Assembly (NCBI GenBank): GCA_045106815.1
Contig: JBGCFG010000015.1
Location: 62,001 to 126,000 of the forward strand
Direction: 5' to 3'
DNA from: JAUIAI01 sp045106815
GTDB lineage: Bacteria > Pseudomonadota > Gammaproteobacteria > Burkholderiales > Burkholderiaceae_E
Length of the DNA stretch: 64,000 bases
Every line of letters begins with the position of its first letter. The first letter of the stretch is position 1. Positions 33,539 to 42,589 of this stretch are shown here, piece after piece. The notes under the pieces were generated by a model. The model did not search any database. It worked only from the letters and a program-made list of their open reading frames with translations, and was not told the DNA's origin. The translations under genes and the position numbers were made by a program.

Positions 33539-34854
33539 ACAACACCCTCCGATCGTTTTTGTATTTTTCCATTATGGCCGGCTTGCTTGTCGCCGTAGGC
33601 ATGGGTCAGAGCTGGTCGGTTGCCCTAAGCATCATCAACCTGTGTTTGATCTCCGCGATCATGGCGCTCGGGGTCAATATGCAATGGGGTTATGCCGGGC
33701 TGTTTAATGTTGGTGTGATGGGATTCGCGGCACTGGGCGGCCTGGCTGCCGTGTTGGTCTCGAAGGCGCCCGTGCCACAAGCCTGGGCGGCCGGCGGATT
33801 CAACATAGCACTTGCTGCTATCGCCTTTGTAGCCACCGTGATGCTCCTGAATCTGGCTTACCGCAAACTCGCTAAAGGCACGCTCCGAGCAATCGTGATG
33901 CTCATACTCGTCATCGGCGGCCTAACGGTTTATCGCAGCTTTTTTGACCCTGCGGTCGAGGCAATCGAATCAGTCGATGCCGCGCGCACGGGCTTTCTGG
34001 GTGGGTTGGGTCTGCCGATTATTCTGGCGTGGCCCGTTGGTGGACTATTCGCCGCCGCTGCCGCCTGGGTCGTTGGCAAGGTAGCCCTTGGGCTGCGCTC
34101 TGACTACCTGGCGATTGCAACCCTGGGCATCGCAGAGATTGTCATCGCTGTACTCAAGAACGAAGACTGGCTGACCCGGGGCGTCAAGAATGTCACCGGC
34201 CTGCCACGCCCAGTTCCCTACGAGGTCGAGCTTGCCGAGAAGTCATGGCTCATTGACATTGCCACCAATAGCGGCATTGATCCGAACACGGCTGCGAGCC
34301 TGGCCGTAAAGCTTGGCTATACGGGTTTGTTTCTAGCGGTATTGCTCATTGTCTTAGTGCTTGCTGAGCGCGCTTTGAACTCTCCCTGGGGCCGCATGAT
34401 GCGCGCCATACGTGACAATGAAACAGCCGCCGAGGCCATGGGCAAAGACGTCACGAAACGGCATCTGCAGATCTTTATATTGGGCTCCGCAGTGGTTGGC
34501 ATTGCAGGCGCCATGCTCACCACGCTCGATGGCCAGTTCACGCCAACCACTTATCAACCACTACGCTTTACCTTTCTAGTATGGGTTATGGTGATTGTGG
34601 GCGGATCAGGCAACAACTGGGGGTCAGTGCTGGGCGGGTTTTTGGTTTGGTTTGTGTGGATCCAAGCCGAACCTGCAGGGCTTTGGCTTATCAATGGCCT
34701 CACCAGCACTATGGACGCCGATAGCGGCATACGTGGCCACTTGCTTGAAGGCGCCCCTCATATGCGCATGATATTTATGGGAGCCATTTTGCTGCTTGTC
34801 ATGCGCTTCAGTCCGCGTGGGCTGATTCCTGAGCGGACTGCCCGACCTACCTGA
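33535..34854 (+). CDS. Branched-chain amino acid-type ABC permease (LivM type)
   Basis: 439 residues beginning with a TTG that overlaps the livH stop. It is longer than E. coli LivM in its central part: two extra hydrophobic stretches (about 90-145) separate the N-terminal span group (GVNMQWGYAGLFNVG) from YLAIATLGIAEI. The coupling loop is WGRMMRAIRDNETAAEAMGKDV and the end LMRFSPRGLIPER is typical. With the LivF- and LivH-type genes it gives a transporter lacking a local LivG and binding protein. Confidence 0.87.
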   Translation: MNNTLRSFLYFSIMAGLLVAVGMGQSWSVALSIINLCLISAIMALGVNMQWGYAGLFNVGVMGFAALGGLAAVLVSKAPVPQAWAAGGFNIALAAIAFVATVMLLNLAYRKLAKGTLRAIVMLILVIGGLTVYRSFFDPAVEAIESVDAARTGFLGGLGLPIILAWPVGGLFAAAAAWVVGKVALGLRSDYLAIATLGIAEIVIAVLKNEDWLTRGVKNVTGLPRPVPYEVELAEKSWLIDIATNSGIDPNTAASLAVKLGYTGLFLAVLLIVLVLAERALNSPWGRMMRAIRDNETAAEAMGKDVTKRHLQIFILGSAVVGIAGAMLTTLDGQFTPTTYQPLRFTFLVWVMVIVGGSGNNWGSVLGGFLVWFVWIQAEPAGLWLINGLTSTMDADSGIRGHLLEGAPHMRMIFMGAILLLVMRFSPRGLIPERTARPT

Positions 34855-35503
34855 TGACATAGGTTGCCGTGTAGTCGGACGGGATCTGCAGCGGGTAAAG
34901 TGCGCCAGCCATCGCCAGCACCAGACCTAGCGCGAAGGTGCTGCCGACAACGGCAAAGCCGAGCAAAGCGCGACGGCCCGTCGCAATTGCACCTGCCTCT
35001 GGCGACCTTGAGGTCAGCGCCCAATAAATCGCGCAGCCGATGTGCACAAATAAGGCAGTAACCGCTAGAAAATAGTACGGTACAAAGAACAGTTGATTGG
35101 GCGAGACATGGAAGCCGGCTGCAGCAAAGTACGCATTGGTGTCCAGACCCAGCCAGAGCCTTCCGGCGACCACAGCGCTGACATGTATCAGCAGAAAAGC
35201 TGCCAGTAGGCTCCCCGAGAGTGCTTGCAACCAAGCGACCCTGCCGTGGCGCGAACACCAGCCACGCGCAACAAGTCAAACGCCGCTCCCGGCTTGAAAA
35301 GCGGCGCTAACAAGGACTAACACTTCCACCAGAGGCTGCCGGTACACAAGTCGCAGCATGTCCATCACCGCGATGTGAGCCTCAATGCTAAACAATAGGA
35401 AAACGTGGTTTCCCACGTGCATGACAAGGAAACTGAGCAATACAAACGCTGAGAGTCGATGCAGCCGACGCCACTGCACCGACGCGTTCTTGCTTTCAGC
35501 CAA
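34847..35503 (-). pseudogene. Cytochrome b-like membrane protein gene interrupted by an in-frame TGA
   Basis: Two hydrophobic coding stretches on the same minus-strand frame are separated by a single TGA at 35276-35278. Read through, the product is about 218 residues with about five membrane spans. It has His residues typical of heme-b or metal-site membrane proteins (RRLHRL, MHVGNH, LIHVSAV, HIGCAIYW). The text on both sides stays coding-like, and one C-to-T change in a CGA (Arg) codon would give this stop. The start at TTG 35503 is a best guess, just after the HupE stop. It is either a recent pseudogene or a sequencing error. Confidence 0.7.
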
Positions 35504-35504
35504 A

Positions 35505-36164
35505 CTAACCCATAGCGGGCAGCAGCATAGCCTCAAGCCCTTCGAGCACAAACACCAGCCCTACGCCTGTGACGACTGCACCGGTCAGCCGTGGGCGCAT
35601 ATCCAGACTGGAGCCGGTCCAACGGTAGGTGGCGAAGTAGCCTGCAGCGACAGCCAATACGTACTGGATAACGATCAGGCCTAGCAAGTAACCGCCCGCC
35701 ACCGTTGCACTCACTGCCTCAGTCCCTGCAATGCTTTGGCCAAATGCCCATCCGTGGAACAAACCTGCGCCTGCAAACAATGTGCCGGCGACTGACAGCG
35801 ACAAAGAACGCCCCATGAGTACAACCAGGCCCAAAACAAGAACCGAAACGGCAATCACCGCCTCAACGGCCGGCAACGCCCAGCCATTCATGCAAACAAT
35901 GACCCCTGCAACCATGGCGACCAGATAGAACAATGGCGCCGCCAATCGCCAAGCCGTAAACGCAGCAATAACGCCAAGCGCGATGGCAAAAAAGAAGTGA
36001 TCGAAGCCTAGAACGGGATGACCGAAGCCCGATAGCAGACCTTGGCTAAAGGTTTCCATTGGCGCACCCGCCAACGGGTGATGAGCATGGGCGCTGGCCG
36101 AAAACAACAGCGACATGAGAGCCCCGAAACAAAGGCTCATACCGAATACTGATTTGTTTTTCAT
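35505..36164 (-). CDS. HupE/UreJ family metal transport-related membrane protein
   Basis: 219 residues from the ATG at 36164 with GGAG upstream. A signal peptide (to about AHAHHP) is followed by six membrane spans. Family landmarks are GFGHPVLGFDHFFFAIALG near the N-terminus (His and Asp) and AGLFHGWAFGQ in the middle. HupE/UreJ proteins are nickel or cobalt permease-like, usually next to hydrogenase or urease genes; none is present here. The adjacent interrupted membrane gene probably belonged with it. Confidence 0.85.
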   Translation of the reverse strand: MKNKSVFGMSLCFGALMSLLFSASAHAHHPLAGAPMETFSQGLLSGFGHPVLGFDHFFFAIALGVIAAFTAWRLAAPLFYLVAMVAGVIVCMNGWALPAVEAVIAVSVLVLGLVVLMGRSLSLSVAGTLFAGAGLFHGWAFGQSIAGTEAVSATVAGGYLLGLIVIQYVLAVAAGYFATYRWTGSSLDMRPRLTGAVVTGVGLVFVLEGLEAMLLPAMG

Positions 36165-36292
36165 CGGAACCACTCCTATTTTGATCCTCTCTCGTGGGCA
36201 GTCTACCCGAGGTTTGACGCCGGGCGTCTTGACTCGATTGCCGCGACAAGACATTCTGAAACCCTAACAACGTCAACCAACGAGGAGTCAGT

Positions 36293-36757
36293 ATGCGCGG
36301 ATCCTGCAGTTGCGCACAAGTTTCATTTGAACTGTTGGCCATGCCCATGTTTGTACATTGCTGCCATTGCCGAATGTGCCAGCGACAAACCGGGACTGCA
36401 TTTGCCTTAAACGCGCTTATTGAGGCCTCCGAACTCAGGCTGCTAAGTGGATCAGTCGAAACGATTGAAATGCCAAGCAAGCACCCGACTGGCCAGAGAA
36501 TCAGACGATGTCCGACTTGCCGCGTCGCCCTATGGAGTACATACCCCGGTGGAGGGGAGACCTTTGCTTATGTACGCGTTGGCGCACTTGAGAACCCTGA
36601 TGTCTGCCCGCCTGATATTCATATTTTCACTGCGAGCAAACAGCCCTGGGTAGTGCTGGCACCCGACACACCATCAGTGGCCCAGTTCTATGACCGAGAA
36701 GAGTACTGGCCGGCTACCAGCCTGGCGCGACGCCAGTCGGCACTGGCCGCAAACTAA
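36293..36757 (+). CDS. GFA/CENP-V family zinc protein
   Basis: 154 residues. Cysteine pairs match the Gfa (glutathione-dependent formaldehyde-activating enzyme-like) fold: CSCAQV near 5-10, HCCHCRMCQRQTG near 22-34 (structural and catalytic zinc sites) and RCPTC near 72-76. The second half (PDIHIFTASKQPWV) also fits. Most members of this family have no proven activity, and the formaldehyde role is not general. It lies 19 bp before the amidohydrolase gene on the same strand. Confidence 0.85.
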   Translation: MRGSCSCAQVSFELLAMPMFVHCCHCRMCQRQTGTAFALNALIEASELRLLSGSVETIEMPSKHPTGQRIRRCPTCRVALWSTYPGGGETFAYVRVGALENPDVCPPDIHIFTASKQPWVVLAPDTPSVAQFYDREEYWPATSLARRQSALAAN

Positions 36758-36776
36758 AAGATGACAGGGGGAGTCT

Positions 36777-38462
36777 ATGTTTGACTTTGCTATCCGGAAT
36801 GCACTTATCTGCGATGGCTCGGGTCAACCCGCGTTCCATGGAGAGATCGCGGTTGATGGCGACAAGATCGCTGCCATCGGTGAGTCAGTTGGACCTGCCA
36901 GCGAAAACATTGATGCTCAGGGAATGGTAGTGTCGCCCGGCATTATCGACAGCCATACTCACTACGACGCCCAGATAACCTGGGATCCGACTGCAAGCCC
37001 ATCATTGTCGCTCGGGGTGACAACTCTGATCATGGGCAACTGCGGCTTCACCATTGCGCCATGCCGACCGCAGGACCGTGAACAAACGCTGCGTAACCTC
37101 ACCCAGGTGGAAGGCATGTCGCTTGATGCCCTTTTGGAGGGAACTCGGTCTGACTACCAAAGCTTTGACGAATACCTCGCGATGATTGAATCACTCGGGA
37201 GCGTTCCCAACCTGGCCGTCTACTGCGGCCACTCCTCGATCCGCACCTGGGTGATGGGCGCTGACGCAACACGACGAACCGCGACAGATGCCGAAGTGAC
37301 CGAAATGAAAGCGCTTATTGCATCAGCACTGAAAAGCGGCGCAATTGGATTCTCCACTTCCACCTTCGAGGCGCACAACGGCTGGGGTGGCACACCGATG
37401 CCATCACGCTTTGCCGATGAATCTGAACTACGCGCTCTCGTGGGCACGCTGGGAGAAACTGGCGCGGGCCGCTTTATGTTGACCAAAGGCCGCGACACCA
37501 GCATAGCGTTTCTGGAATCCCTGGCTGCTGACACCGGCAGACCCGTCATCGTGGCAGCCATTCAATACAACCACGCCACCCCGAGGCGCGCGGCTGACGA
37601 TATGGCAGCTATCGGCGCGGCCGTTGAGCGCGGCAATCGTATGGTTGGGCAGGTGGCATGCACAGCGATCAGTATGGAATTCACGCTCACAAGCGCTTAT
37701 CTGTTTGAAAGCATGAAGACCTGGCAACCTGCGATTGCCCTCTATGGTGACAAACCGGCATTGGCCCGCTTCTATCGCGACCCTGATTTTCGCGCGGCCA
37801 TGAAAGCTGAACTCACCGCAGCAGACGCCCTCAACCGTTTTACCGACCAGTGGGACAAACTGGAAATCCTGACAGTTGCACGTGGAGAGCATCGCGCTTT
37901 TGAACACAAGAACATTGCGGAACTCGCAGCAGCCGAACACAAACACCCGCTGGATTGGCTGCTCGATTTTGGCGAGAAAGAGGATTTCGAAACACTATTC
38001 AATGCGCAGATACTCAATGCCGATGAGGACGAGGTTCTCAAGTTGCTCAAACACCCGAATGCCAGTATTGGTCTGGCCGATGCTGGGGCGCACTTGTTCC
38101 TGTTTTGTGACGCCGACTACGGCTTACATTTGCTGGGAAGATGGCATCGGGAACGCGGTGACTTCACGCTCGAAGAAGCCGTCGCCGCATTGACCTCAAA
38201 CCCTGCGGCCACTTACGGCATCAAGGACCGAGGCCAACTCAGGGTTGGCTACCATGCTGACCTGCTAATGTTTGACCCTGCCACCGTTAGCCGTGGCGAG
38301 AAAACGCGCGTCACCGATCTGCCTGCGGGCGCCTCTAGGCTCATCAGGACAGCGACGGGCATTCACGGCATCTGGGTAAACGGTCAGAGAGTTGCCGATG
38401 TAGACGGTTTGTCAGGCAATGCAGGCCGGCCCGGACAGTTACTGAGAGAATTCAACCAATAG
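36777..38462 (+). CDS. N-acyl-D-amino-acid deacylase-like amidohydrolase
   Basis: 561 residues of the metal-dependent amidohydrolase superfamily. The first metal motif is PGIIDSHTHYDAQ near 54-66; MGNCGFTIAPCRP, typical of D-aminoacylases, carries the metal-bridging Cys region, and a late HADLLMFDPATV motif closes the beta-sandwich. It probably hydrolyses the amide of an N-acyl-D-amino acid or a related compound. It is followed 12 bp later by an AroQ-like gene, so the two may act on one substrate. Confidence 0.85.
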   Translation: MFDFAIRNALICDGSGQPAFHGEIAVDGDKIAAIGESVGPASENIDAQGMVVSPGIIDSHTHYDAQITWDPTASPSLSLGVTTLIMGNCGFTIAPCRPQDREQTLRNLTQVEGMSLDALLEGTRSDYQSFDEYLAMIESLGSVPNLAVYCGHSSIRTWVMGADATRRTATDAEVTEMKALIASALKSGAIGFSTSTFEAHNGWGGTPMPSRFADESELRALVGTLGETGAGRFMLTKGRDTSIAFLESLAADTGRPVIVAAIQYNHATPRRAADDMAAIGAAVERGNRMVGQVACTAISMEFTLTSAYLFESMKTWQPAIALYGDKPALARFYRDPDFRAAMKAELTAADALNRFTDQWDKLEILTVARGEHRAFEHKNIAELAAAEHKHPLDWLLDFGEKEDFETLFNAQILNADEDEVLKLLKHPNASIGLADAGAHLFLFCDADYGLHLLGRWHRERGDFTLEEAVAALTSNPAATYGIKDRGQLRVGYHADLLMFDPATVSRGEKTRVTDLPAGASRLIRTATGIHGIWVNGQRVADVDGLSGNAGRPGQLLREFNQ

Positions 38463-38474
38463 AGGGAGAGTGTA

Positions 38475-38909
38475 GTGAGCAACAAGATTCTGGTGGTGCA
38501 TGGGGTCGGCATGAACATGCGCGGCAAGGTTCAAATTGAAACCTTTGGACCTATGACGCTACCCGAGTATGACGAACATATCCGGCGCTACGCGAAAGAG
38601 CTTGATCTGGATGTCGAGATTTTTCACTCGAATATTGAAGGTGAAGTCATCAACCGACTATACGATGCCGATGATCAGAACTTTGCCGGCGCTATCATGA
38701 ACCCGGCGGCCTACATGACCGGGCATCCCGCACTCTATGCCGCAATAGATCAAGTGTCTTACCCAGTCTGGGAAATTCATATGTCGAACCCTGCCAAGCG
38801 CGGTCGAATCTCAGAAATGGCAAACGTTGCACAAGGCGTTGTCACTGGGCTGGGCATTCACGGCTACTACGGTGCGATGATTGGGGTGAAGCGATTCACG
38901 AATAGCTAG
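38475..38909 (+). CDS. AroQ (type II 3-dehydroquinase)-like protein with altered active site
   Basis: 144 residues with the length and fold pattern of type II dehydroquinase (VVHG start, FHSNIEGE, MNPAAY, EIHMSN, GLGIHGYYGAM end). At the position of the catalytic Tyr it has Phe24, the catalytic-loop Arg aligns with Val19, and the PNLN signature is changed to GMNM. Asn76, Glu100 and His102 are kept. It is therefore unlikely to be a normal shikimate-pathway dehydratase. Its place directly after an amidohydrolase suggests a separate catabolic role. The substrate is unknown. Confidence 0.75.
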   Translation: MSNKILVVHGVGMNMRGKVQIETFGPMTLPEYDEHIRRYAKELDLDVEIFHSNIEGEVINRLYDADDQNFAGAIMNPAAYMTGHPALYAAIDQVSYPVWEIHMSNPAKRGRISEMANVAQGVVTGLGIHGYYGAMIGVKRFTNS

Positions 38910-38931
38910 CAAACCCGCTCCGTACAATCGA

Positions 38932-38968
38932 CATGGGTAACGACGAAACTTGTTCGGCGTCACCCATG
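38932..38968. terminator. Imperfect hairpin between convergent AroQ-like and xylA genes
   Basis: CATGGGTAACG (38932-38942) and CGTCACCCATG (38958-38968) pair over 11 bp with one mismatch, leaving a 15-nt loop. It sits between the ends of two convergent genes, where a bidirectional terminator is expected. There is no T-run, so intrinsic termination is uncertain. Confidence 0.45.
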
Positions 38969-39000
38969 CGTAACATCGAGTTAACTTGGCTAGTTGACCA

Positions 39001-40323
39001 CTAAACGTAGCGATTCACTGTGTTTTCTAAGATTTCCTGTCTGCCAGAATGCGGTTTTGGGTCTAACTTAGCTTGCTCAACGTAGTCGGCAATCTGCGCC
39101 AATGACATCTCGCCAGTCAGCATTTGCCGACCTTTCTCCGAACGCCATCCCGCATAGCGTTTATTGAGTTCGTCACTCAGGGCTTTATCTTCAAACATCC
39201 GCGCAGCGGCCTTAAATCCGCGTGCGCAGCAATCCATTGCGCCCACATGTGCGTGCAACAAATCGTCGGCGTTCAAAGATTGGCGGCGCAGCTTAGTATC
39301 GAAGTTGGTTCCGCCCGTGGTGAACCCACCGTTTCGAATAATCTCGTAGTAAGCCAACGCAACCTCGGGCACATTGTTTGGAAACTGATCAGTATCCCAG
39401 CCCGATTGATAGTCGTTTCGGTTCATGTCAATTGATCCGAAAATATCAAGTGCACCTGCCATCGCCAACTCATGCTCAAAACTATGGCCCGCCAAAATGG
39501 CGTGACCTTGCTCGATGTTGACCTTGATCTCATCTTCCAGACCATGTCGCTTTAAGAATCCATAGACAGTTGCGACATCGAAGTCGTACTGATGCTTGGT
39601 AGGCTCTTGTGGCTTTGGCTCAATCAAGATTGAACCCTTAAAACCGATTTTGTGCTTGTGCTCGACCACCAGGTTCATAAACCGGCCCAATTGCTGGTCT
39701 TCCTGCTTTATGTTCGTGTTGAGCAATGTCTCGTAGCCTTCACGTCCGCCCCACAGTACGTAATTCTCTCCACGAAGCTGATGAGTCAAATCCAGGCAGG
39801 TCTTGACCGTGGCTGCTGCAAATGCAAAGACTTCAGGGTCTGGATTGGTGGCACCGCCAGCCATATAACGTCGATGTGAGAACAGATTAGCCGTTCCCCA
39901 CAAAAGCCCAATACCGGTCTCACTCATTTTCGTCTCGAGATACTCTCCCATCTCGAGCAGGTTACGGGTGTTTTGCGTGAACGAGTCTGCCTCTGGTCGA
40001 ACATCAGCGTCATGAAAGCAAAAGAAAGGCACCCCGAGCGTACTAAACATTTCGAACGCAACATCTGCTTTGAGCTTTGCTGCCTCCAGCGTGTCACCCA
40101 TCTCGTCGGCAAACCAGGGGCGCTCAAAAGTGTGACCACCGAAAGGATCGTTTCCAGGCCACACAAAGCTATGCCAGTAACAGACCGCAAAGCGCAATTG
40201 CTCTTCGAGCCGTTTACCCAAAACGATTTCATCTGGGTCATAGTGACGAAAGGCCAGATCGGCACTGCTTTCAGCGCCTTGGTAGGCAATTCGTTCGCGA
40301 TGACTAAAAAAATTTGTACTCAT
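39001..40323 (-). CDS. xylA: Xylose isomerase
   Basis: 440 residues, the same size as class II bacterial XylA. It converts D-xylose to D-xylulose in the cytoplasm with two divalent metal ions. Landmarks include the signature VLWGGREGYETLLNTN, FCFHDADVRPE (catalytic His region), GSILIEPKPQEPTKHQYDFD (metal ligands) and NIEQGHAILAGHSFEHE. The ATG overlaps the xylB stop as ATGA, so the two kinase/isomerase genes are translationally coupled. It is the last gene of the xylF-xylH-xylG-xylB-xylA operon. Confidence 0.96.
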   Translation of the reverse strand: MSTNFFSHRERIAYQGAESSADLAFRHYDPDEIVLGKRLEEQLRFAVCYWHSFVWPGNDPFGGHTFERPWFADEMGDTLEAAKLKADVAFEMFSTLGVPFFCFHDADVRPEADSFTQNTRNLLEMGEYLETKMSETGIGLLWGTANLFSHRRYMAGGATNPDPEVFAFAAATVKTCLDLTHQLRGENYVLWGGREGYETLLNTNIKQEDQQLGRFMNLVVEHKHKIGFKGSILIEPKPQEPTKHQYDFDVATVYGFLKRHGLEDEIKVNIEQGHAILAGHSFEHELAMAGALDIFGSIDMNRNDYQSGWDTDQFPNNVPEVALAYYEIIRNGGFTTGGTNFDTKLRRQSLNADDLLHAHVGAMDCCARGFKAAARMFEDKALSDELNKRYAGWRSEKGRQMLTGEMSLAQIADYVEQAKLDPKPHSGRQEILENTVNRYV

Positions 40324-41780
40324 TGGCTCAGCTCGGCAAGTGCCGGATATAACCGGCGATATTCTGAATAACCATCGGCAAACGCGTCTTGACCTGGTAG
40401 GAACGGCTCAAACGTTCGGGCGATTTCTGGCGGCTTGCAAACCTGTTCTATCGATAGGCCATGCGTGGCAACCAGGCCCAGGCGCGCGGCACCTAACGCA
40501 GCACCCTCTGCTCCATCGGCGGGACAATGCACAGGCAACTGCAGCGCACTGGCGACTGTCTGCAACCAGGCATTGGATAGACTGCCGCCCCCAATAGCAA
40601 CCACGGACTCGATGTTCGCTCCTGTAGATTTAAGCGCTTCAAGGTTGTCGCGCAGTGCGAACGCAACGCCAAGTAGAACAGCACGTGTCATCGATATTCG
40701 GTCGTGCCTGTGCGACAGACCGATGAAGGCACCCATCGGTCTGGATTCATTGTGGGGGGTTCTTTCACCAGACAGATAAGGGAGAAACGTCACACCGTCC
40801 GGTGTAATGGCAGTATCGCCCAGCTCTTGTGTGAGCGTCGCTGGATCGAGCCCGACAAGATCTGCGTACCAATTAAGCGAATCAGTGGCCGACAAAATCA
40901 CACCCATCTGATGCCAGCCGTTTGCAAACGCATGGCAAAAACTGTGGACCGCTGATTCAGGCGCGGGGCGATACTGATCACTCGAAGCAAACAGAACACC
41001 TGAGGTGCCCAATGACACAAATGCTGAACCTTCCCCGATCACGCCAAGGCCACAAGCAGATGCGGCATTATCCCCGGCGCCGCCGGCGACTATCACCGTG
41101 TTATTGATACCCCAGCGCTGGGCAAGCTCAGTGCGAAGCTGCCCGGCTTGGTCAGTCCCTTCCGCCAGGGTTGGCATTGCATCTATGGTCAGGCCGGTTC
41201 GATCAAGCAACAACTCGGACCATTGGCGCTTACCAACATCGAGCCAGCTAGTGCCGGACGCATCCGACATATCAGTAATCTTTTCGCCCGTCAGCCACAA
41301 TCTCAAATAGTCTTTCGGCAGCAAGACGCTGCGTAGCGACCGATAGACCTCCGGTTCATGCGCACGTACCCAGGCAATCTTTGGCGCGGTGAACCCAGGG
41401 AAGACAATATTGCCGGTAATCTGGCGAAAATGAGGGTCGGCATCTAGGGTAGCTGCCTGTTGGTAGCTACGCGTATCGTTCCACAAAACCGCTGGTCGCA
41501 AGACCCGGTCAAAGTCCCCAAGCAGAGTTGCGCCGTGCATCTGACCAGACAAGCCTATGCCACTAATGACTGACAACGCCGCTGGATCTGACTGCTTAAT
41601 TTGATCGATGGCATTCGTTGCAGCGGAGATCCAGTCAACCGGGTTCTGCTCAGACCACCCAGCATTAGGCCTGCTTACCGAAAGCGAACTGCTCGCAGAG
41701 GCAATCACATGCTGCTTTTCGTCAATCAGAATCGCCTTGACGGCAGATGTACCGAGATCCAGTCCGATGATGTGTCCCAT
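40320..41780 (-). CDS. xylB: Xylulokinase
   Basis: 486 residues of the FGGY carbohydrate kinase family. N-terminal ATP motif GLDLGTSAVKAILI, the GLSGQMHGATLL segment typical of XylB, LPKDYLRLWLTG and the C-terminal IGGGSLSNAWLQTVAS. It phosphorylates D-xylulose to xylulose 5-phosphate, which enters the pentose phosphate pathway. It is 9 bp after the transporter ATPase gene and overlaps xylA. Confidence 0.95.
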   Translation of the reverse strand: MGHIIGLDLGTSAVKAILIDEKQHVIASASSSLSVSRPNAGWSEQNPVDWISAATNAIDQIKQSDPAALSVISGIGLSGQMHGATLLGDFDRVLRPAVLWNDTRSYQQAATLDADPHFRQITGNIVFPGFTAPKIAWVRAHEPEVYRSLRSVLLPKDYLRLWLTGEKITDMSDASGTSWLDVGKRQWSELLLDRTGLTIDAMPTLAEGTDQAGQLRTELAQRWGINNTVIVAGGAGDNAASACGLGVIGEGSAFVSLGTSGVLFASSDQYRPAPESAVHSFCHAFANGWHQMGVILSATDSLNWYADLVGLDPATLTQELGDTAITPDGVTFLPYLSGERTPHNESRPMGAFIGLSHRHDRISMTRAVLLGVAFALRDNLEALKSTGANIESVVAIGGGSLSNAWLQTVASALQLPVHCPADGAEGAALGAARLGLVATHGLSIEQVCKPPEIARTFEPFLPGQDAFADGYSEYRRLYPALAELSQ

Positions 41781-41789
41781 AACGACCTC

Positions 41790-42584
41790 TTAGCTGGCGG
41801 CTTCATTCTCGACGCAGCCAGGGCCTGGCGTCCCACCTGCTGGACACTTACCGAGAATAATCATGCCCAGCACTTCATCTTTGCTAACGGCATCGGTTCG
41901 TGCTGTTCCAACGAGACGCCCGTTCTTCATAACGGCCACTCGATCGGCTAGTTCAAAAACATCTTCTATGTCGTGACTAATGAGAAAGATGCCAATCCCG
42001 GTCGATTTCAGCTCACGGATCAGTTCGGACACTTGCGCAGTCTCTTCCGGCCCCAGTGCAGCAGTCGGTTCATCCATAATCAGAATTCTTGCGTTAAACA
42101 AAATTGCGCGTGCAATTGCGACGGATTGACGCTGACCGCCCGACAAGGAACTGACGGGCTCTTTAAAGCGTTGGAATCGTGCATTCAGGCGGCCCATTAC
42201 CTCGCGCGCCTGCGCCTCCATTGCCGCATCATCAAGGGTGCCCCAAGCGGTTCTCAGCTCGCGACCCAGAAATAAGTTCGCAGCACAGTCCACGTTGTCT
42301 GCCAACGCAAGCGTCTGATAGATCGTTTCGATCCCGAGGGCCTTGGCATCACGCGGATTGGCAACGGAGACGGAGCTACCGTCAATAGAGATTGTCCCGC
42401 TGTCACGCGGGTAAGCCCCTGACAGAACCTTGATAAGTGTCGACTTGCCAGCCCCATTGTGGCCAAGCACCGCGAGCACCTCACCGGGCATAAGCGCTAA
42501 TGACACATCGTCAACCGCGTGGACACCACCAAACGCTATCGAGATATTTCTCAGTTCGACAAGTGGGGTTACGTTTTCAGTCAT
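41790..42584 (-). CDS. xylG: Xylose ABC transporter ATP-binding protein, single-domain type
   Basis: 264 residues with one ABC domain: Walker A GHNGAGKST, Q-loop region IYQTLALADNVD, signature LSGGQRQSVAIARA and Walker B ILIMDEPTAALG. E. coli XylG is about twice as long with two ABC domains; this one resembles the shorter FrcA-type sugar ATPases and must form a homodimer. The C-terminal Cys-containing tail (KCPAGGTPGPGCVENE) is unusual. It powers the permease encoded 5 bp upstream. Confidence 0.9.
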   Translation of the reverse strand: MTENVTPLVELRNISIAFGGVHAVDDVSLALMPGEVLAVLGHNGAGKSTLIKVLSGAYPRDSGTISIDGSSVSVANPRDAKALGIETIYQTLALADNVDCAANLFLGRELRTAWGTLDDAAMEAQAREVMGRLNARFQRFKEPVSSLSGGQRQSVAIARAILFNARILIMDEPTAALGPEETAQVSELIRELKSTGIGIFLISHDIEDVFELADRVAVMKNGRLVGTARTDAVSKDEVLGMIILGKCPAGGTPGPGCVENEAAS

Positions 42585-42589
42585 TCCCG

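Noticed and set aside
35276..35278. TGA read as selenocysteine
   Set aside because: The codon sits at a typical Arg position, there is no evident SECIS hairpin right after it and no selenoprotein family matches.
34758..35279. A 173-codon minus-strand open frame across the LivM end and the broken membrane gene
   Set aside because: It shadows LivM's 3' end and the interrupted membrane gene in another frame, is rich in Cys/Arg and has no family similarity.
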